DNA of 43,406 bases, taken from NCBI RefSeq assembly GCF_002101585.1, contig NZ_LQOT01000005.1, forward strand, positions 1 to 43,406, in the 5' to 3' direction. A model generated the notes under the pieces. That model was given only the letters and a program-made list of their open reading frames with translations. It made no database searches and was not told the DNA's origin. Below, one piece after another: positions 34,189 to 42,698 of the stretch (the stretch's first letter is position 1; the number at the start of each line of letters is the position of its first letter). The DNA comes from Mycolicibacter engbaekii. GTDB taxonomy: Bacteria; Actinomycetota; Actinomycetes; Mycobacteriales; Mycobacteriaceae. Made by a program: the position numbers and the translations under genes.

Positions 34189-35597
34189 GGCAGCCCGGTG
34201 CCGGCGTTCTCGTCGACGACCACCCGCCGGCCCAGATAGGGGAAGGCCCGCTGCGGGCAGGCCTGGCGATCACAGATCTTGCAGCCCGCTCCGATCGGCA
34301 CCACCGTGGCCGCGTCATCGAGGGCGACACCGGTGGAGTACACCAGCTCGTCGGCATGGGCCAGGTCGCACCCCAGGCCCACGGCGAAACTCTTGTGCTG
34401 CCCCAGATAGCCGCGCCCCTCGGGCGGCGTGGTGGTCGCGATCCAGAAGTACTTGCGCCCGTCGGGCATCTGCGCCACCTGGGTGACAATGCGGCCCGGC
34501 TGGCTGAACGCATCGTGGACCACCCACAACGGGCAGCTGCCGCCGACCCGGCTGAAGTGAAACGCCGTAGCCGACTGCCGCTTCGAGATGTTGCCCGCTT
34601 TGTCGGTACGGACGAAGATGAACGGCACCCCGCGTCGTCCGGGCTGTTGCAGTGTCGACAGGCGGTGACACACCGTCTCGAAACCGACCTCGAAACGGCG
34701 GCCCAGAAGGTCGATGTCGTAGCGTAGGTCGGCCGCGGATCGCTGAAACTGCCGGTACGGCAACAGAAAAGCGCCGGCGAAGTAATTGGCCAGCCCGATC
34801 TTGGCCACCCCGCGTGCCTCCGGACTCAGGGACGGGTCTTGGGCCACGAGGTCGGCGAGCAGCTCCTGCTGGGTCAGCAGCGCCAGTTGGGTGGCGATCT
34901 GGAACGCGCGCTGGCCGGCCAGCAGCCAGTGCGCCACGCGCAGCACCCGCGTCGCCGGATCGAAGATGCGTTTGGCGCCCGCGGGAAGGTCGTCGACGAT
35001 CGCCACGGTGATGCCGAAACGTTCCTTCATCAGTGCAGCCAGCTGAATGTCCAATCCGCCGAAACGCATCCCGGTGTCGATGAACAACCGCTCGGCGGCA
35101 TTGTCGAGCTCGCCGATGTAGTTGTTGCGGTCGTAGAAGAAGTCCCGGACCTCCTCGAAGGGCATGGGCCCGGCCACCGACTGCGCCGCGTCACCCGAGA
35201 CCCGCGACCGGTAGGATTCCAATTCCTCAGTGGCCGCACGCAGTTGGCGGTGCATGGTCAGCAGGCTGTTGCCGATCTCGGGCATGCGCGCCACCAGCTG
35301 CTCGATCTGTCCTTCGCTGGCGGCGTGTTCGCCGGCAGTCGCGGTGAACATGTCACGCAGTTCGGCGACGAGCCGGGCATCGCCGTCGCCGGAGAAGTAC
35401 TGCGCGGGCAGGCCGAAACGTTCGGTGAGCGCCAGCAGCACCGCAACGGTGAGCGGCCGTTGGTCGTTCTCGAGCTGATTGACGTAGCTGGTCGACAGGT
35501 TCAACGTGCGCGCCAGCGCCACCTGCGTGAGGCCGCGCTCCTCACGCAGACGGCGCAGCCTGGCTCCGGCGAAGGTCCGGGAGGTCGGAGGTGCCAT
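34149..35597 (-). CDS. prpR: Propionate-metabolism regulator PrpR (RamB family)
   Basis: A 482-residue XRE-family regulator matching Rv1129c (PrpR). The N-terminal HTH spans about residues 8-62 (LRRLREERGLTQVALARTL and STSYVNQLENDQRPLT). The middle is the IrrE/ImmA-like fold used to sense acyl-CoA, and the C-terminus holds several conserved Cys (GGSCPLW, GLGCDL, CKICDRQAC) that may carry the Fe-S cluster reported for M. tuberculosis PrpR. It activates prpDC and related genes on propionate. TACCCT (35605-35610) ends 7 bases before the ATG, so it is leaderless. The intergenic TTTGCAAA box overlaps the expected -35 of this promoter, suggesting autoregulation. Confidence 0.92.
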   Translation of the reverse strand: MAPPTSRTFAGARLRRLREERGLTQVALARTLNLSTSYVNQLENDQRPLTVAVLLALTERFGLPAQYFSGDGDARLVAELRDMFTATAGEHAASEGQIEQLVARMPEIGNSLLTMHRQLRAATEELESYRSRVSGDAAQSVAGPMPFEEVRDFFYDRNNYIGELDNAAERLFIDTGMRFGGLDIQLAALMKERFGITVAIVDDLPAGAKRIFDPATRVLRVAHWLLAGQRAFQIATQLALLTQQELLADLVAQDPSLSPEARGVAKIGLANYFAGAFLLPYRQFQRSAADLRYDIDLLGRRFEVGFETVCHRLSTLQQPGRRGVPFIFVRTDKAGNISKRQSATAFHFSRVGGSCPLWVVHDAFSQPGRIVTQVAQMPDGRKYFWIATTTPPEGRGYLGQHKSFAVGLGCDLAHADELVYSTGVALDDAATVVPIGAGCKICDRQACPQRAFPYLGRRVVVDENAGTGLPYSPVAADGAGRR

Positions 35598-35604
35598 GCC
35601 ATGC

Positions 35605-35610
35605 AGGGTA
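35605..35610 (-). promoter_or_regulatory. Leaderless -10 element of prpR
   Basis: TACCCT on the minus strand ends 7 bases before the ATG at 35597. Confidence 0.6.
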
Positions 35611-35623
35611 ACCCCACGGTGGG

Positions 35624-35640
35624 TTCGCAAGGTTTGCAAA
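35624..35640. promoter_or_regulatory. PrpR/RamB box pair in the prpR-prpD interval
   Basis: TTTGCAAA (35633-35640) is a perfect palindrome and the core reported for RamB and PrpR. A variant copy, TTCGCAA, lies 9 bases earlier (35624-35630). Seen from prpD the pair sits about 78-94 bases upstream of the predicted start, a usual activator position; seen from prpR it covers the -35. Confidence 0.75.
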
Positions 35641-35704
35641 ACCGGGGAATCCAGGACGCAGAAATCCACTTTTCCCGTCAGTTTCGGCAGGTCGCGGCTC
35701 TGCG

Positions 35705-35710
35705 TAGGGT
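35705..35710 (+). promoter_or_regulatory. Leaderless -10 element of prpD
   Basis: TAGGGT ends 7 bases before the ATG at 35718. No ribosome site precedes the ATG, which fits a leaderless transcript. Confidence 0.65.
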
Positions 35711-35717
35711 GTGAAAC

Positions 35718-37223
35718 ATGCAGCTACATGATGTGCGGACCCGCCGCAGTGCCGAGGACTTCCCCCGCTCCGAGCATCTCGCGTGGAAGATCGCGCAGGT
35801 GGCCGCCGACCCGGTCGCGGTCCCGGACGACACCGCCGCCATGATCGTCAACCGGATCATCGACAACGCCGCCGTCAGCGCGGCCTCGGTCCTGCGCCGG
35901 CCGGTGACCGTGGCCCGCCGCCAGGCCCTGGCGCACCCGGCGGCCCCGGGCGCCGCGGTCTTCGGCGTCAAGGGCAGCTACTCGGCCGAATGGGCCGCCT
36001 GGGCCAACGGCACCGCGGTGCGCGAACTGGACTTCCACGACACCTTCCTGGCCGCGGAGTACTCGCACCCCGGCGACAACATCCCACCGCTGGTGGCGGT
36101 CGCCCAGCAGCTCGGGCTCTCCGGCGACGACCTGATCCGCGGCCTGGCCACGGCTTACGAGATCCAGGTCGACCTCGTCAAGGGCATCTGCCTGCACGAG
36201 CACAAGATCGACCACGTCGCTCACCTCGGCCCGTCGGTGGCCGCCGGAATCGGCACCATGCTGCGGCTGGACCCCGAGGTCATCTACTCCGCGGTCGGTC
36301 AGGCGCTGCACCTGACCACCGCCACCCGCCAGTCCCGCAAGGGCCTGATCTCCAGCTGGAAGGCCTACGCGCCGGCCTGGGCCGGCAAGGTCGGCATCGA
36401 GGCCGTGGACCGGGCGATGCGCGGCGAGGGCGCGCCGGCCCCGATCTGGGAGGGCGAAGACGGCGTGATCGCCTGGCTGCTCTCGGGCAAGGACCACACC
36501 TACCAGGTCCCGCTGCCCGGACCCGGCGAGGCCAAGCGCGCCATCCTGGACACCTACACCAAGGAGTACTCCGCGGAATACCAGAGCCAGGCCCTGATCG
36601 ACCTGGCCAAGCGGCTCCGCGAGCGGATCGCCGACCTGAGCCAGGTGGCCACCATCGTGCTGCACACCAGCCACCACACCCACTACGTGATCGGCACCGG
36701 CTCCGGCGACCCGCAGAAGTTCGACCCCGACGCCTCGCGGGAGACCCTGGACCACTCGGTGATGTACATCTTCGCCGTCGCCCTGGAGGACGGCAGCTGG
36801 CACCACGTGCGGTCCTACAGCCCGGAACGTGCCCACCGGCCCGAGACCATCGCACTGTGGCGCAAGATCTCCACCGTCGAGGATCCGGAGTGGACCCGGC
36901 GCTACCACTCGACCGACCCAGGCGAGAAGGCGTTCGGGGCGCGCGCCGAGATCACCTTGGCCAGTGGCGAAGTCATCACCGACGAGCTCGCGATCGCCGA
37001 CGCTCACCCGCTGGGGGCCCGGCCGTTCGAACGCAAGCAGTACATCGCCAAGTTCACCGAGCTCGCCGAGGGCGTGGTGACCACGGCCGAACAAGAGCGG
37101 TTCCTCGCCGCCGCCGAAGGACTTGCGGGTCTGAGCGGCAGTCAGCTCAGCGAGCTCAACATCCTCGTCGAGCCCGCGGTTCTGGACAAGGCACCGGCGA
37201 CACCCGACGGGATCTTCCGGTGA
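35718..37223 (+). CDS. prpD: 2-methylcitrate dehydratase
   Basis: A 501-residue MmgE/PrpD-family enzyme that dehydrates 2-methylcitrate to 2-methyl-cis-aconitate, the second step of the methylcitrate cycle. [28 protein letters not shown] is the PrpD signature (about residues 105-133), and the [23 protein letters not shown] stretch carries the conserved substrate-binding region. Length matches Rv1130. The first gene of prpDBC, it ends in a GTGA overlap with prpB. Expression is expected under PrpR when propionyl-CoA builds up from cholesterol or odd-chain lipids. Confidence 0.96.
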   Translation: MQLHDVRTRRSAEDFPRSEHLAWKIAQVAADPVAVPDDTAAMIVNRIIDNAAVSAASVLRRPVTVARRQALAHPAAPGAAVFGVKGSYSAEWAAWANGTAVRELDFHDTFLAAEYSHPGDNIPPLVAVAQQLGLSGDDLIRGLATAYEIQVDLVKGICLHEHKIDHVAHLGPSVAAGIGTMLRLDPEVIYSAVGQALHLTTATRQSRKGLISSWKAYAPAWAGKVGIEAVDRAMRGEGAPAPIWEGEDGVIAWLLSGKDHTYQVPLPGPGEAKRAILDTYTKEYSAEYQSQALIDLAKRLRERIADLSQVATIVLHTSHHTHYVIGTGSGDPQKFDPDASRETLDHSVMYIFAVALEDGSWHHVRSYSPERAHRPETIALWRKISTVEDPEWTRRYHSTDPGEKAFGARAEITLASGEVITDELAIADAHPLGARPFERKQYIAKFTELAEGVVTTAEQERFLAAAEGLAGLSGSQLSELNILVEPAVLDKAPATPDGIFR

Positions 37224-38134
37224 GCGGGCCGCTCGGGGCCACGGCCGCCCCTTCGGACAAGCGGGCGGCACTGCGGGCCGGTCTGCAATCGGGCCGGTTG
37301 CAACGGTTCCCGGGGGCGTTCTCGCCGCTGGTCGCCAAACTGGTGGCCGAGATCGGATTCGAGGGCGTCTACGTCTCCGGTGCGGCGCTCTCGGCCGACC
37401 TGGGGCTGCCGGACATCGGGCTGACCACGCTGACCGAGGTGGCGGGGCGCGGCGCACAGATCGCGGCGGCCACCAGCCTGCCCACCTTCATCGACGCCGA
37501 CACCGGCTTCGGCGAGCCGATGAACGCCGCACGCACCGTCACAGTGCTCGAGGACGCCGGGCTGGCCGGATGCCACCTCGAGGACCAGGTCAACCCCAAG
37601 CGATGCGGGCACCTCGACGGCAAAGCCGTGGTGCCGGTCGGCGAGATGGTCAAGCGGCTGCGGGCCGCGGTCACCGCCCGCCGGGACCCCAACTTCGTGA
37701 TCTGCGCTCGTACCGACGCCGCCGGCATCGAAGGACTGGCCTCCGCGATCGACCGGGCGAAGGCCTACGCCGACGCCGGGGCGGACCTGATCTTCACCGA
37801 AGCCCTGCGCGGGCCGGCCGAATTCGAAGCATTCCGCGCCGCGGTGCCCACGCCGCTGCTGGCCAACATGACCGAGTTCGGCAAATCGGAGCTGCTCACC
37901 GCCGCCCAACTGGGCGACCTCGGCTACAACGCCGTCATCTACCCGGTCACCACGCTGCGGCTGGCGATGTTCGCCGTCGAAGCCGGATTGCGGGAGATCG
38001 ATTCGGCCGGAACGCAATCCGGGCTCCTGGATCGGATGCAGCAGCGCAGCCGGCTCTACGAGCTGCTGCGCTACGCCGAGTACAGCCAATTCGATGACGA
38101 CATCTTCACCTTCACGTTAGGAGCGGCCCAGTGA
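37220..38134 (+). CDS. prpB: 2-methylisocitrate lyase
   Basis: A 304-residue member of the isocitrate-lyase/PEP-mutase superfamily. It splits 2-methylisocitrate to succinate and pyruvate, the last step of the methylcitrate cycle. DADTGFGEP supplies Mg2+ ligands and the NPKRCGH motif (about residues 122-128) carries the catalytic Cys. GTG 37220 overlaps the prpD stop and the 3' end overlaps prpC (GTGA), so all three genes are translationally coupled. M. tuberculosis lacks prpB and relies on isocitrate lyase for this step; this genome has a dedicated enzyme. Confidence 0.96.
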   Translation: MSGPLGATAAPSDKRAALRAGLQSGRLQRFPGAFSPLVAKLVAEIGFEGVYVSGAALSADLGLPDIGLTTLTEVAGRGAQIAAATSLPTFIDADTGFGEPMNAARTVTVLEDAGLAGCHLEDQVNPKRCGHLDGKAVVPVGEMVKRLRAAVTARRDPNFVICARTDAAGIEGLASAIDRAKAYADAGADLIFTEALRGPAEFEAFRAAVPTPLLANMTEFGKSELLTAAQLGDLGYNAVIYPVTTLRLAMFAVEAGLREIDSAGTQSGLLDRMQQRSRLYELLRYAEYSQFDDDIFTFTLGAAQ

Positions 38135-39261
38135 CGATCTCCCCGGACGTGCCGGAAATCCGCAAAGGACTCGCCGGCGTCGTCGTCGACACCACCGCCA
38201 TCTCCAAGGTGGTGCCGGAGACCAACTCCCTGACCTACCGCGGTTACCCCGTGCAGGATCTGGCCGCGCACTGCACCTTCGAGCAGGTCGCCTACCTGTT
38301 GTGGCACGGCGAGCTGCCGAGCGACGCCGAGCTGGCACTGTTCTGTCAGCGGGAGCGGGCGGCGCGGCGGGCGGACCGCTCGCTGCTGTCGCTGGTGGAC
38401 AAACTGCCGGAGAACTGCCATCCGATGGACGTGGTGCGCACTGCGATCAGCTACCTGGGCGCCGAGGACGCCGAAGAAGACGACCCGTCCGAGTCGGCGA
38501 ACTTCACCAAGGCGCTGCGAATGTTCGCGGTGCTGCCCACCATCGTGGCCGCCGACATGCGCCGCCGGCGCGGTCTGGTCCCGATCGCGCCGCACACCCA
38601 CCTGGGCTACTCCGAGAACTTCCTGCGGATGTGCTTCGGCGAGGTGCCCGATCCGGTGATCGTGGCGGCCTTCGAGCAGTCCATGACGCTGTATGCCGAG
38701 CACAGCTTCAACGCCTCCACGTTCGCCGCGCGGGTGGTCACCTCCACCCAGTCCGACATCTACAGCGCGGTCACCGCGGCCATCGGCGCGCTCAAGGGCT
38801 CGCTGCACGGCGGCGCCAACGAGGCCGTCATGCACGACATGATCGAGATCGGTGAGCCGGGCCGGGCCGCGGCGTGGCTGCACGGCAAGCTGACGCGCAA
38901 GGAGAAGGTGATGGGCTTCGGTCACCGCGTGTACAAGCACGGCGACTCCCGGGTGCCGACCATGAAGGCGGCGCTGGAGCAGGTGGCTGCCGCCCGCGGC
39001 GGCCGGGCCTGGCTGGACATCTACCGCATCCTGGAGACCGAGATGTTCGCCGCCACCGGAATCAAGCCCAACCTGGACTTCCCGACCGGCCCGGCCTACT
39101 ACCTGATGGGCTTCGACATCCCGATGTTCACCCCGCTGTTCGTGATGAGCCGCATCACCGGCTGGACCGCCCACATCATGGAGCAGACGGCGTCCAACGC
39201 GCTGATCCGCCCGCTGAGCGCCTACTCGGGCAGCCCGCAGCGCGTCCTCAAGGCGGTGTGA
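38131..39261 (+). CDS. prpC: 2-methylcitrate synthase
   Basis: A 376-residue citrate-synthase-fold enzyme that condenses propionyl-CoA with oxaloacetate to 2-methylcitrate. The catalytic triad is visible: His in GSLHGGANEAVM, His in GFGHRVYKHGDSR and Asp in PNLDFPTGPAYYLMG. The short N-terminus and the operon position mark it as PrpC (Rv1131, gltA1) rather than the housekeeping citrate synthase. GTG start overlapping the prpB stop. It removes toxic propionyl-CoA formed during cholesterol catabolism. Confidence 0.95.
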   Translation: MTISPDVPEIRKGLAGVVVDTTAISKVVPETNSLTYRGYPVQDLAAHCTFEQVAYLLWHGELPSDAELALFCQRERAARRADRSLLSLVDKLPENCHPMDVVRTAISYLGAEDAEEDDPSESANFTKALRMFAVLPTIVAADMRRRRGLVPIAPHTHLGYSENFLRMCFGEVPDPVIVAAFEQSMTLYAEHSFNASTFAARVVTSTQSDIYSAVTAAIGALKGSLHGGANEAVMHDMIEIGEPGRAAAWLHGKLTRKEKVMGFGHRVYKHGDSRVPTMKAALEQVAAARGGRAWLDIYRILETEMFAATGIKPNLDFPTGPAYYLMGFDIPMFTPLFVMSRITGWTAHIMEQTASNALIRPLSAYSGSPQRVLKAV

Positions 39262-39304
39262 CGGCGCGGCGGCCGCGATCGGGAACGGGTTTCGGCCCGC
39301 AGAT

Positions 39305-39320
39305 CTAGAACACGTTCTAG
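39305..39320 (+). promoter_or_regulatory. Perfect KstR-type operator
   Basis: CTAGAACACGTTCTAG has 7-base perfect arms around two central bases and fits the KstR consensus TnnAACnnGTTnnA exactly. Its right end overlaps the -10 of the following leaderless gene, so a bound repressor would block transcription of that gene. Confidence 0.75.
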
Positions 39321-39323
39321 TCT
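39318..39323 (+). promoter_or_regulatory. Leaderless -10 element of the DUF3556 gene
   Basis: TAGTCT ends 6 bases before the ATG at 39330 and shares three bases with the KstR-type palindrome. Confidence 0.65.
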
Positions 39324-39329
39324 GGCTGC

Positions 39330-41063
39330 ATGGGATTTCTCAAACCTCAACTGCCCGTTGTCGACTTCCCGGAATGGAGCAAGGGCACGCGCAGCGAGAA
39401 GATCCGGCCGATGGCCCGGCACTGGGCGGAGGTGGGTTTCGGCACCCCGGTGGTGCTGCACCTGTTCTACGTGTTCAAGATCGGCCTGTACATCCTGGGC
39501 GCCTGGCTGTTCGCGCTGACCACCACCGGCATCGACGGATTTGCCGAGGTGCGGCAGTGGTGGAGCGAACCGATCGTCTTCGAGAAGGTCGTGCTCTACA
39601 CGATGCTGTTCGAGGTGATCGGCCTGGGCTGCGGCTTCGGCCCGCTCAACAACCGCTTCTTTCCGCCGATGGGATCGATCCTGTACTGGTTGCGGCCCGG
39701 CACCATTCGGCTGCCACCCTGGCCGGGGCGCATACCGCTGACCTCGGGCACCGCCCGCACCCCCCTGGACGCAGCCCTCTACGCGGCGTTGCTGGTGCTG
39801 CTGCTGGTGGCGCTGGTCTCCGACGGCACCGGCCCCATTGCCGCACTGCGCACCGAGATCGGGGTGCTGCCGCACTGGCAGATCGTGGCGATTCTGGCGG
39901 TGCTGGCGGTGCTCGGCCTGCGCGACAAGGTGATCTTCCTGGCCGCCCGCGGCGAGGTCTACGCGCCGCTGGCCGCGGCGTTCCTGTTCACCGGAGCCGA
40001 CATGATCGTCGCGGCCAAGGCGATCTTCATGGTGATCTGGGTGGGGGCGGCCACCTCCAAGCTCAACCGGCACTTCCCGTTCGTGATCTCGACGATGATG
40101 AGCAACAACCCGCTGATCCGGCCGAAGGCCCTCAAACGCGCCTTCTTCAAGAACTTCCCCGACGACCTGCGCCCCGGCGGGCCGTCGAAGGCGCTGGCGC
40201 ACGTGAGCACCGCGATCGAGATGCTGGTGCCGCTGCCGCTGTTCTTCTGTCACGGTGGCCTGCCCACCGCCATCGCGGCCACCGTGATGGTGGCCTTCCA
40301 CCTGGGCATCCTCGCGGCCATTCCGATGGGAGTGCCGCTGGAATGGAACGTCTTCATGATTTTCGGGGTGCTGTCGCTGTTTGTCGCACACGCCGACCTG
40401 GGACTGTCCGACATCACCAATCCGCTGCCGGTGGCCCTGCTGTTCGCCGTCAGCGCCGGCACCGTGGTACTGGGAAACCTGTTCCCGCAGAAGATCTCGT
40501 TCCTGCCCGGGATGCGTTACTACGCCGGTAACTGGGACACCACGCTGTGGTGCCTGAAGCCGTCGGCCGAAGAGAAGATCGCGCGGGGAATCGTCGCGAT
40601 CGCCAGCATGCCCGCCGCGCAGCTGGAACGTTTCTACGGCAGCCCCGAGGCCGCCCAGATCCCCATCTACATGGGGTACGCCTTCCGCGGGTTCAACACC
40701 CACGGCCGGGCGCTGTTCAGCCTGGCGCACCGGGCGATGGCCGACGGCGACGAGAGCGACTACTCGCTGACCGACGGAGAGCGGATCTGTTCGACGGCGG
40801 TGGGCTGGAACTTCGGCGACGGCCACATGACCAACGAGCAGCTCATCGAGGCGTTGCAGCAGCGCTGCGGATTCGAGCCCGGCGAGGTGCGGGTGGTGAT
40901 TCTGGACGCCCAGCCGATCCACCGGCAGACGCAGACCTACCGGCTGGTGGACGCGGCCACCGGCGAGTTCGAGCGCGGCCACGTCAAGGTGGCGGACATG
41001 GTGGAGCTGCAGCCCTGGCAGGACGACCTGCGGATCTACGTCGACGGCGCCGCCGAGGTGTGA
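39330..41063 (+). CDS. DUF3556 transmembrane protein (Rv1132-like)
   Basis: A 577-residue protein, the same size as I recall for Rv1132, in the same place after prpC. The N-terminal two thirds hold about eight hydrophobic helices (for example LYILGAWLFALTT, LYTMLFEVIGLGCGFG, YAALLVLLLVALVSD, IVAILAVLAVLGL, VALLFAVSAGTVVLGNLF). The last about 200 residues are soluble. DUF3556 proteins are restricted to actinobacteria and uncharacterised. The perfect KstR box over its promoter implies induction by cholesterol, so a role in uptake, or in handling of sterol-derived lipids, is a fair inference. It lies 68 bases after prpC but has its own promoter. Confidence 0.82.
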   Translation: MGFLKPQLPVVDFPEWSKGTRSEKIRPMARHWAEVGFGTPVVLHLFYVFKIGLYILGAWLFALTTTGIDGFAEVRQWWSEPIVFEKVVLYTMLFEVIGLGCGFGPLNNRFFPPMGSILYWLRPGTIRLPPWPGRIPLTSGTARTPLDAALYAALLVLLLVALVSDGTGPIAALRTEIGVLPHWQIVAILAVLAVLGLRDKVIFLAARGEVYAPLAAAFLFTGADMIVAAKAIFMVIWVGAATSKLNRHFPFVISTMMSNNPLIRPKALKRAFFKNFPDDLRPGGPSKALAHVSTAIEMLVPLPLFFCHGGLPTAIAATVMVAFHLGILAAIPMGVPLEWNVFMIFGVLSLFVAHADLGLSDITNPLPVALLFAVSAGTVVLGNLFPQKISFLPGMRYYAGNWDTTLWCLKPSAEEKIARGIVAIASMPAAQLERFYGSPEAAQIPIYMGYAFRGFNTHGRALFSLAHRAMADGDESDYSLTDGERICSTAVGWNFGDGHMTNEQLIEALQQRCGFEPGEVRVVILDAQPIHRQTQTYRLVDAATGEFERGHVKVADMVELQPWQDDLRIYVDGAAEV

Positions 41064-41070
41064 CCCAGAT

Positions 41071-41094
41071 AACTGGTCCAACCAGTTGACCAGT
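41071..41094 (+). promoter_or_regulatory. FadR-type palindrome upstream of the GntR gene
   Basis: AACTGGTCCAACCAGTT (41071-41087) is a perfect inverted repeat with 7-base arms and a 3-base spacer. A third half-site ACCAGT follows at 41089-41094. It resembles the E. coli FadR operator. It lies directly before the regulator gene and is the likely autoregulatory site. Confidence 0.7.
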
Positions 41095-41122
41095 GCGGCG
41101 GCGCTGTCCCACCATGGAGCCC

Positions 41123-41839
41123 ATGGACCTTGCGCCTATCTCGCGGACCGCGCTGTCGGACACGATCTTCGTGCGCCTCGTCGAGGAGATCCTGACCGGA
41201 CGCCTGCCGGCCGGTGAGGCACTTCCCTCCGAGCGGGAGTTGGCGCTGACTCTGCAGGTCAACCGCCACGCGGTGCGCGAAGCCCTCAAACGGCTGCAGC
41301 AGGCGGGACTGATCCGGATCAGTCACGGCGGCAAGACCCGGGTGCTCGACTGGCGGCAGAGCGCCGGGCTGGATGCCCTGACCGGGCTGGCGGTGGCCGG
41401 GGCGATCCCCACCCGCCAGATCATCGGCGACGTCGCGGTGATGCGACGCTCCATCGCCGCGGACGCCGCACGGCTGTGTGCGCGCAACGCCTCTCCGGAG
41501 CAGCGGGCCGCGATCACCGCTGCCGCGGCGGCCTACCCGCTCGTCGACGACCTCAACGCGCTGGCCGAGGCAGACCTGGCGTTTTGGATCGCCGTAATTG
41601 ACGGCTCCGAGAATATTGCCTACCGGCTCGCCCTCAACACCCTGGTCGCGGCGTACGACGAGATGGGCCGCGACGCCATCTACGCGCTCGGGGTCGCCGA
41701 GTTCGCCGACCGCAGCGCCCACATCGACCTGGCCGCCGCCATCGCGACGGCAGACGAGGACGCGGCCTACCGCCTCGCCGACGAGTTGCTGACCCGGTTC
41801 GTCACGGCCTGCCAGGCCGGCGCCCAGGAAGGGGAGTAG
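41123..41839 (+). CDS. GntR family regulator, FadR subfamily
   Basis: A 238-residue regulator. The winged HTH lies at about residues 10-75 (GEALPSERELALTLQVNRHAVREALKRLQQAGLIRI) and the all-helical FadR/FCD ligand domain follows (about 90-230), with its metal-binding type segments. In M. tuberculosis and relatives such proteins sense acyl-CoA or organic acids. The ATG at 41123 is preferred (GGAG just upstream) over ATG 41114, which adds three residues. The hydroxylase-like gene follows after 5 bases, so both form one operon. Autoregulation through the palindrome at 41071-41094 is expected. Confidence 0.88.
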   Translation: MDLAPISRTALSDTIFVRLVEEILTGRLPAGEALPSERELALTLQVNRHAVREALKRLQQAGLIRISHGGKTRVLDWRQSAGLDALTGLAVAGAIPTRQIIGDVAVMRRSIAADAARLCARNASPEQRAAITAAAAAYPLVDDLNALAEADLAFWIAVIDGSENIAYRLALNTLVAAYDEMGRDAIYALGVAEFADRSAHIDLAAAIATADEDAAYRLADELLTRFVTACQAGAQEGE

Positions 41840-41844
41840 CTCCC

Positions 41845-42672
41845 ATGTTCGACCTGATCGCCCACGCCATTCCGGTCTTCGTGCTCTGCCTGATCCTGGA
41901 AGCCGTGTCGTTCGCCGTGCGGCCCGACGACGACGAGCGCGGGTACGAACTGCGCGACACCGGCACCAGCCTGGCGATGGGCATCGGCAACGTCATCATC
42001 AACATCGGGTGGAAGCTGGCGGTGCTGGCCATCTTCAGCGCGGCCTACCTGCTGGCACCCGTCCACCTGCCCGCGGCCAACCCGCTGACCTGGATCGCAC
42101 TGTTCGTCGCCGACGACTTCGCCTACTACTGGTACCACCGCACCCACCACACCGTCCGGGTGTTCTGGGCCAGCCACGTGGTGCACCACTCCAGCCGGCA
42201 CTACAACCTGTCCACGGCCCTGCGCCAGACCTGGACGCCGTTCACCTCGGTGCCGTTCTGGATCCTGCTGGCCTTCGCCGGCTTCGCCCCGTGGATGATC
42301 CTGCTCCAGCAGTCCGTCAGCCTGCTCTACCAGTTCTTCATCCACACCGAACGCGTCGACAAGCTCTGGCGGCCCATCGAATTCGTCTTCAACACCCCGT
42401 CGCATCACCGGGTGCACCACGGCGCGAACCCGAGCTACCTCGACAAGAACTACGGGGGAATCCTCATCGTGTGGGATCGGCTGTTCGGCACCTTCGAGCC
42501 CGAGAACGAGCCGGCCGTCTACGGGCTGACCAAGAACATCGACACCTTCAATCCGCTGCGGGTGGCCACCCACGAGTACGTCGCGATCTGGCGCGACCTC
42601 AAGACGGCGCGCAGCTGGCGGGCGGTGCTGGGCCACCTGTTCCGCGGCCCCGGGTGGCAACCCGCCGGCTGA
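41845..42672 (+). CDS. Sterol desaturase/fatty acid hydroxylase family protein
   Basis: A 275-residue membrane-bound di-iron oxygenase family protein. The histidine boxes are complete: HRTHH (residues 98-102), HVVHH (111-115) and HRVHH (188-192), with an additional FIHTERV His between. Several hydrophobic helices precede and separate the boxes. Such enzymes hydroxylate or desaturate sterols, fatty acids or carotenoids at the membrane. The substrate is not defined, but coupling to a FadR-type GntR regulator points to fatty acyl or sterol-like lipids. GGGGAG before the ATG gives good translation. Confidence 0.92.
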   Translation: MFDLIAHAIPVFVLCLILEAVSFAVRPDDDERGYELRDTGTSLAMGIGNVIINIGWKLAVLAIFSAAYLLAPVHLPAANPLTWIALFVADDFAYYWYHRTHHTVRVFWASHVVHHSSRHYNLSTALRQTWTPFTSVPFWILLAFAGFAPWMILLQQSVSLLYQFFIHTERVDKLWRPIEFVFNTPSHHRVHHGANPSYLDKNYGGILIVWDRLFGTFEPENEPAVYGLTKNIDTFNPLRVATHEYVAIWRDLKTARSWRAVLGHLFRGPGWQPAG

Positions 42673-42698
42673 CGTCGGCGCTTCGCGCGTGATCGACC

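Noticed and set aside
35783..38134. A 783-residue frame joining prpB to a long N-terminal extension inside prpD
   Set aside because: The extension is Arg/Gly-rich shadow of prpD. The true prpB begins at GTG 37220, overlapping the prpD stop.
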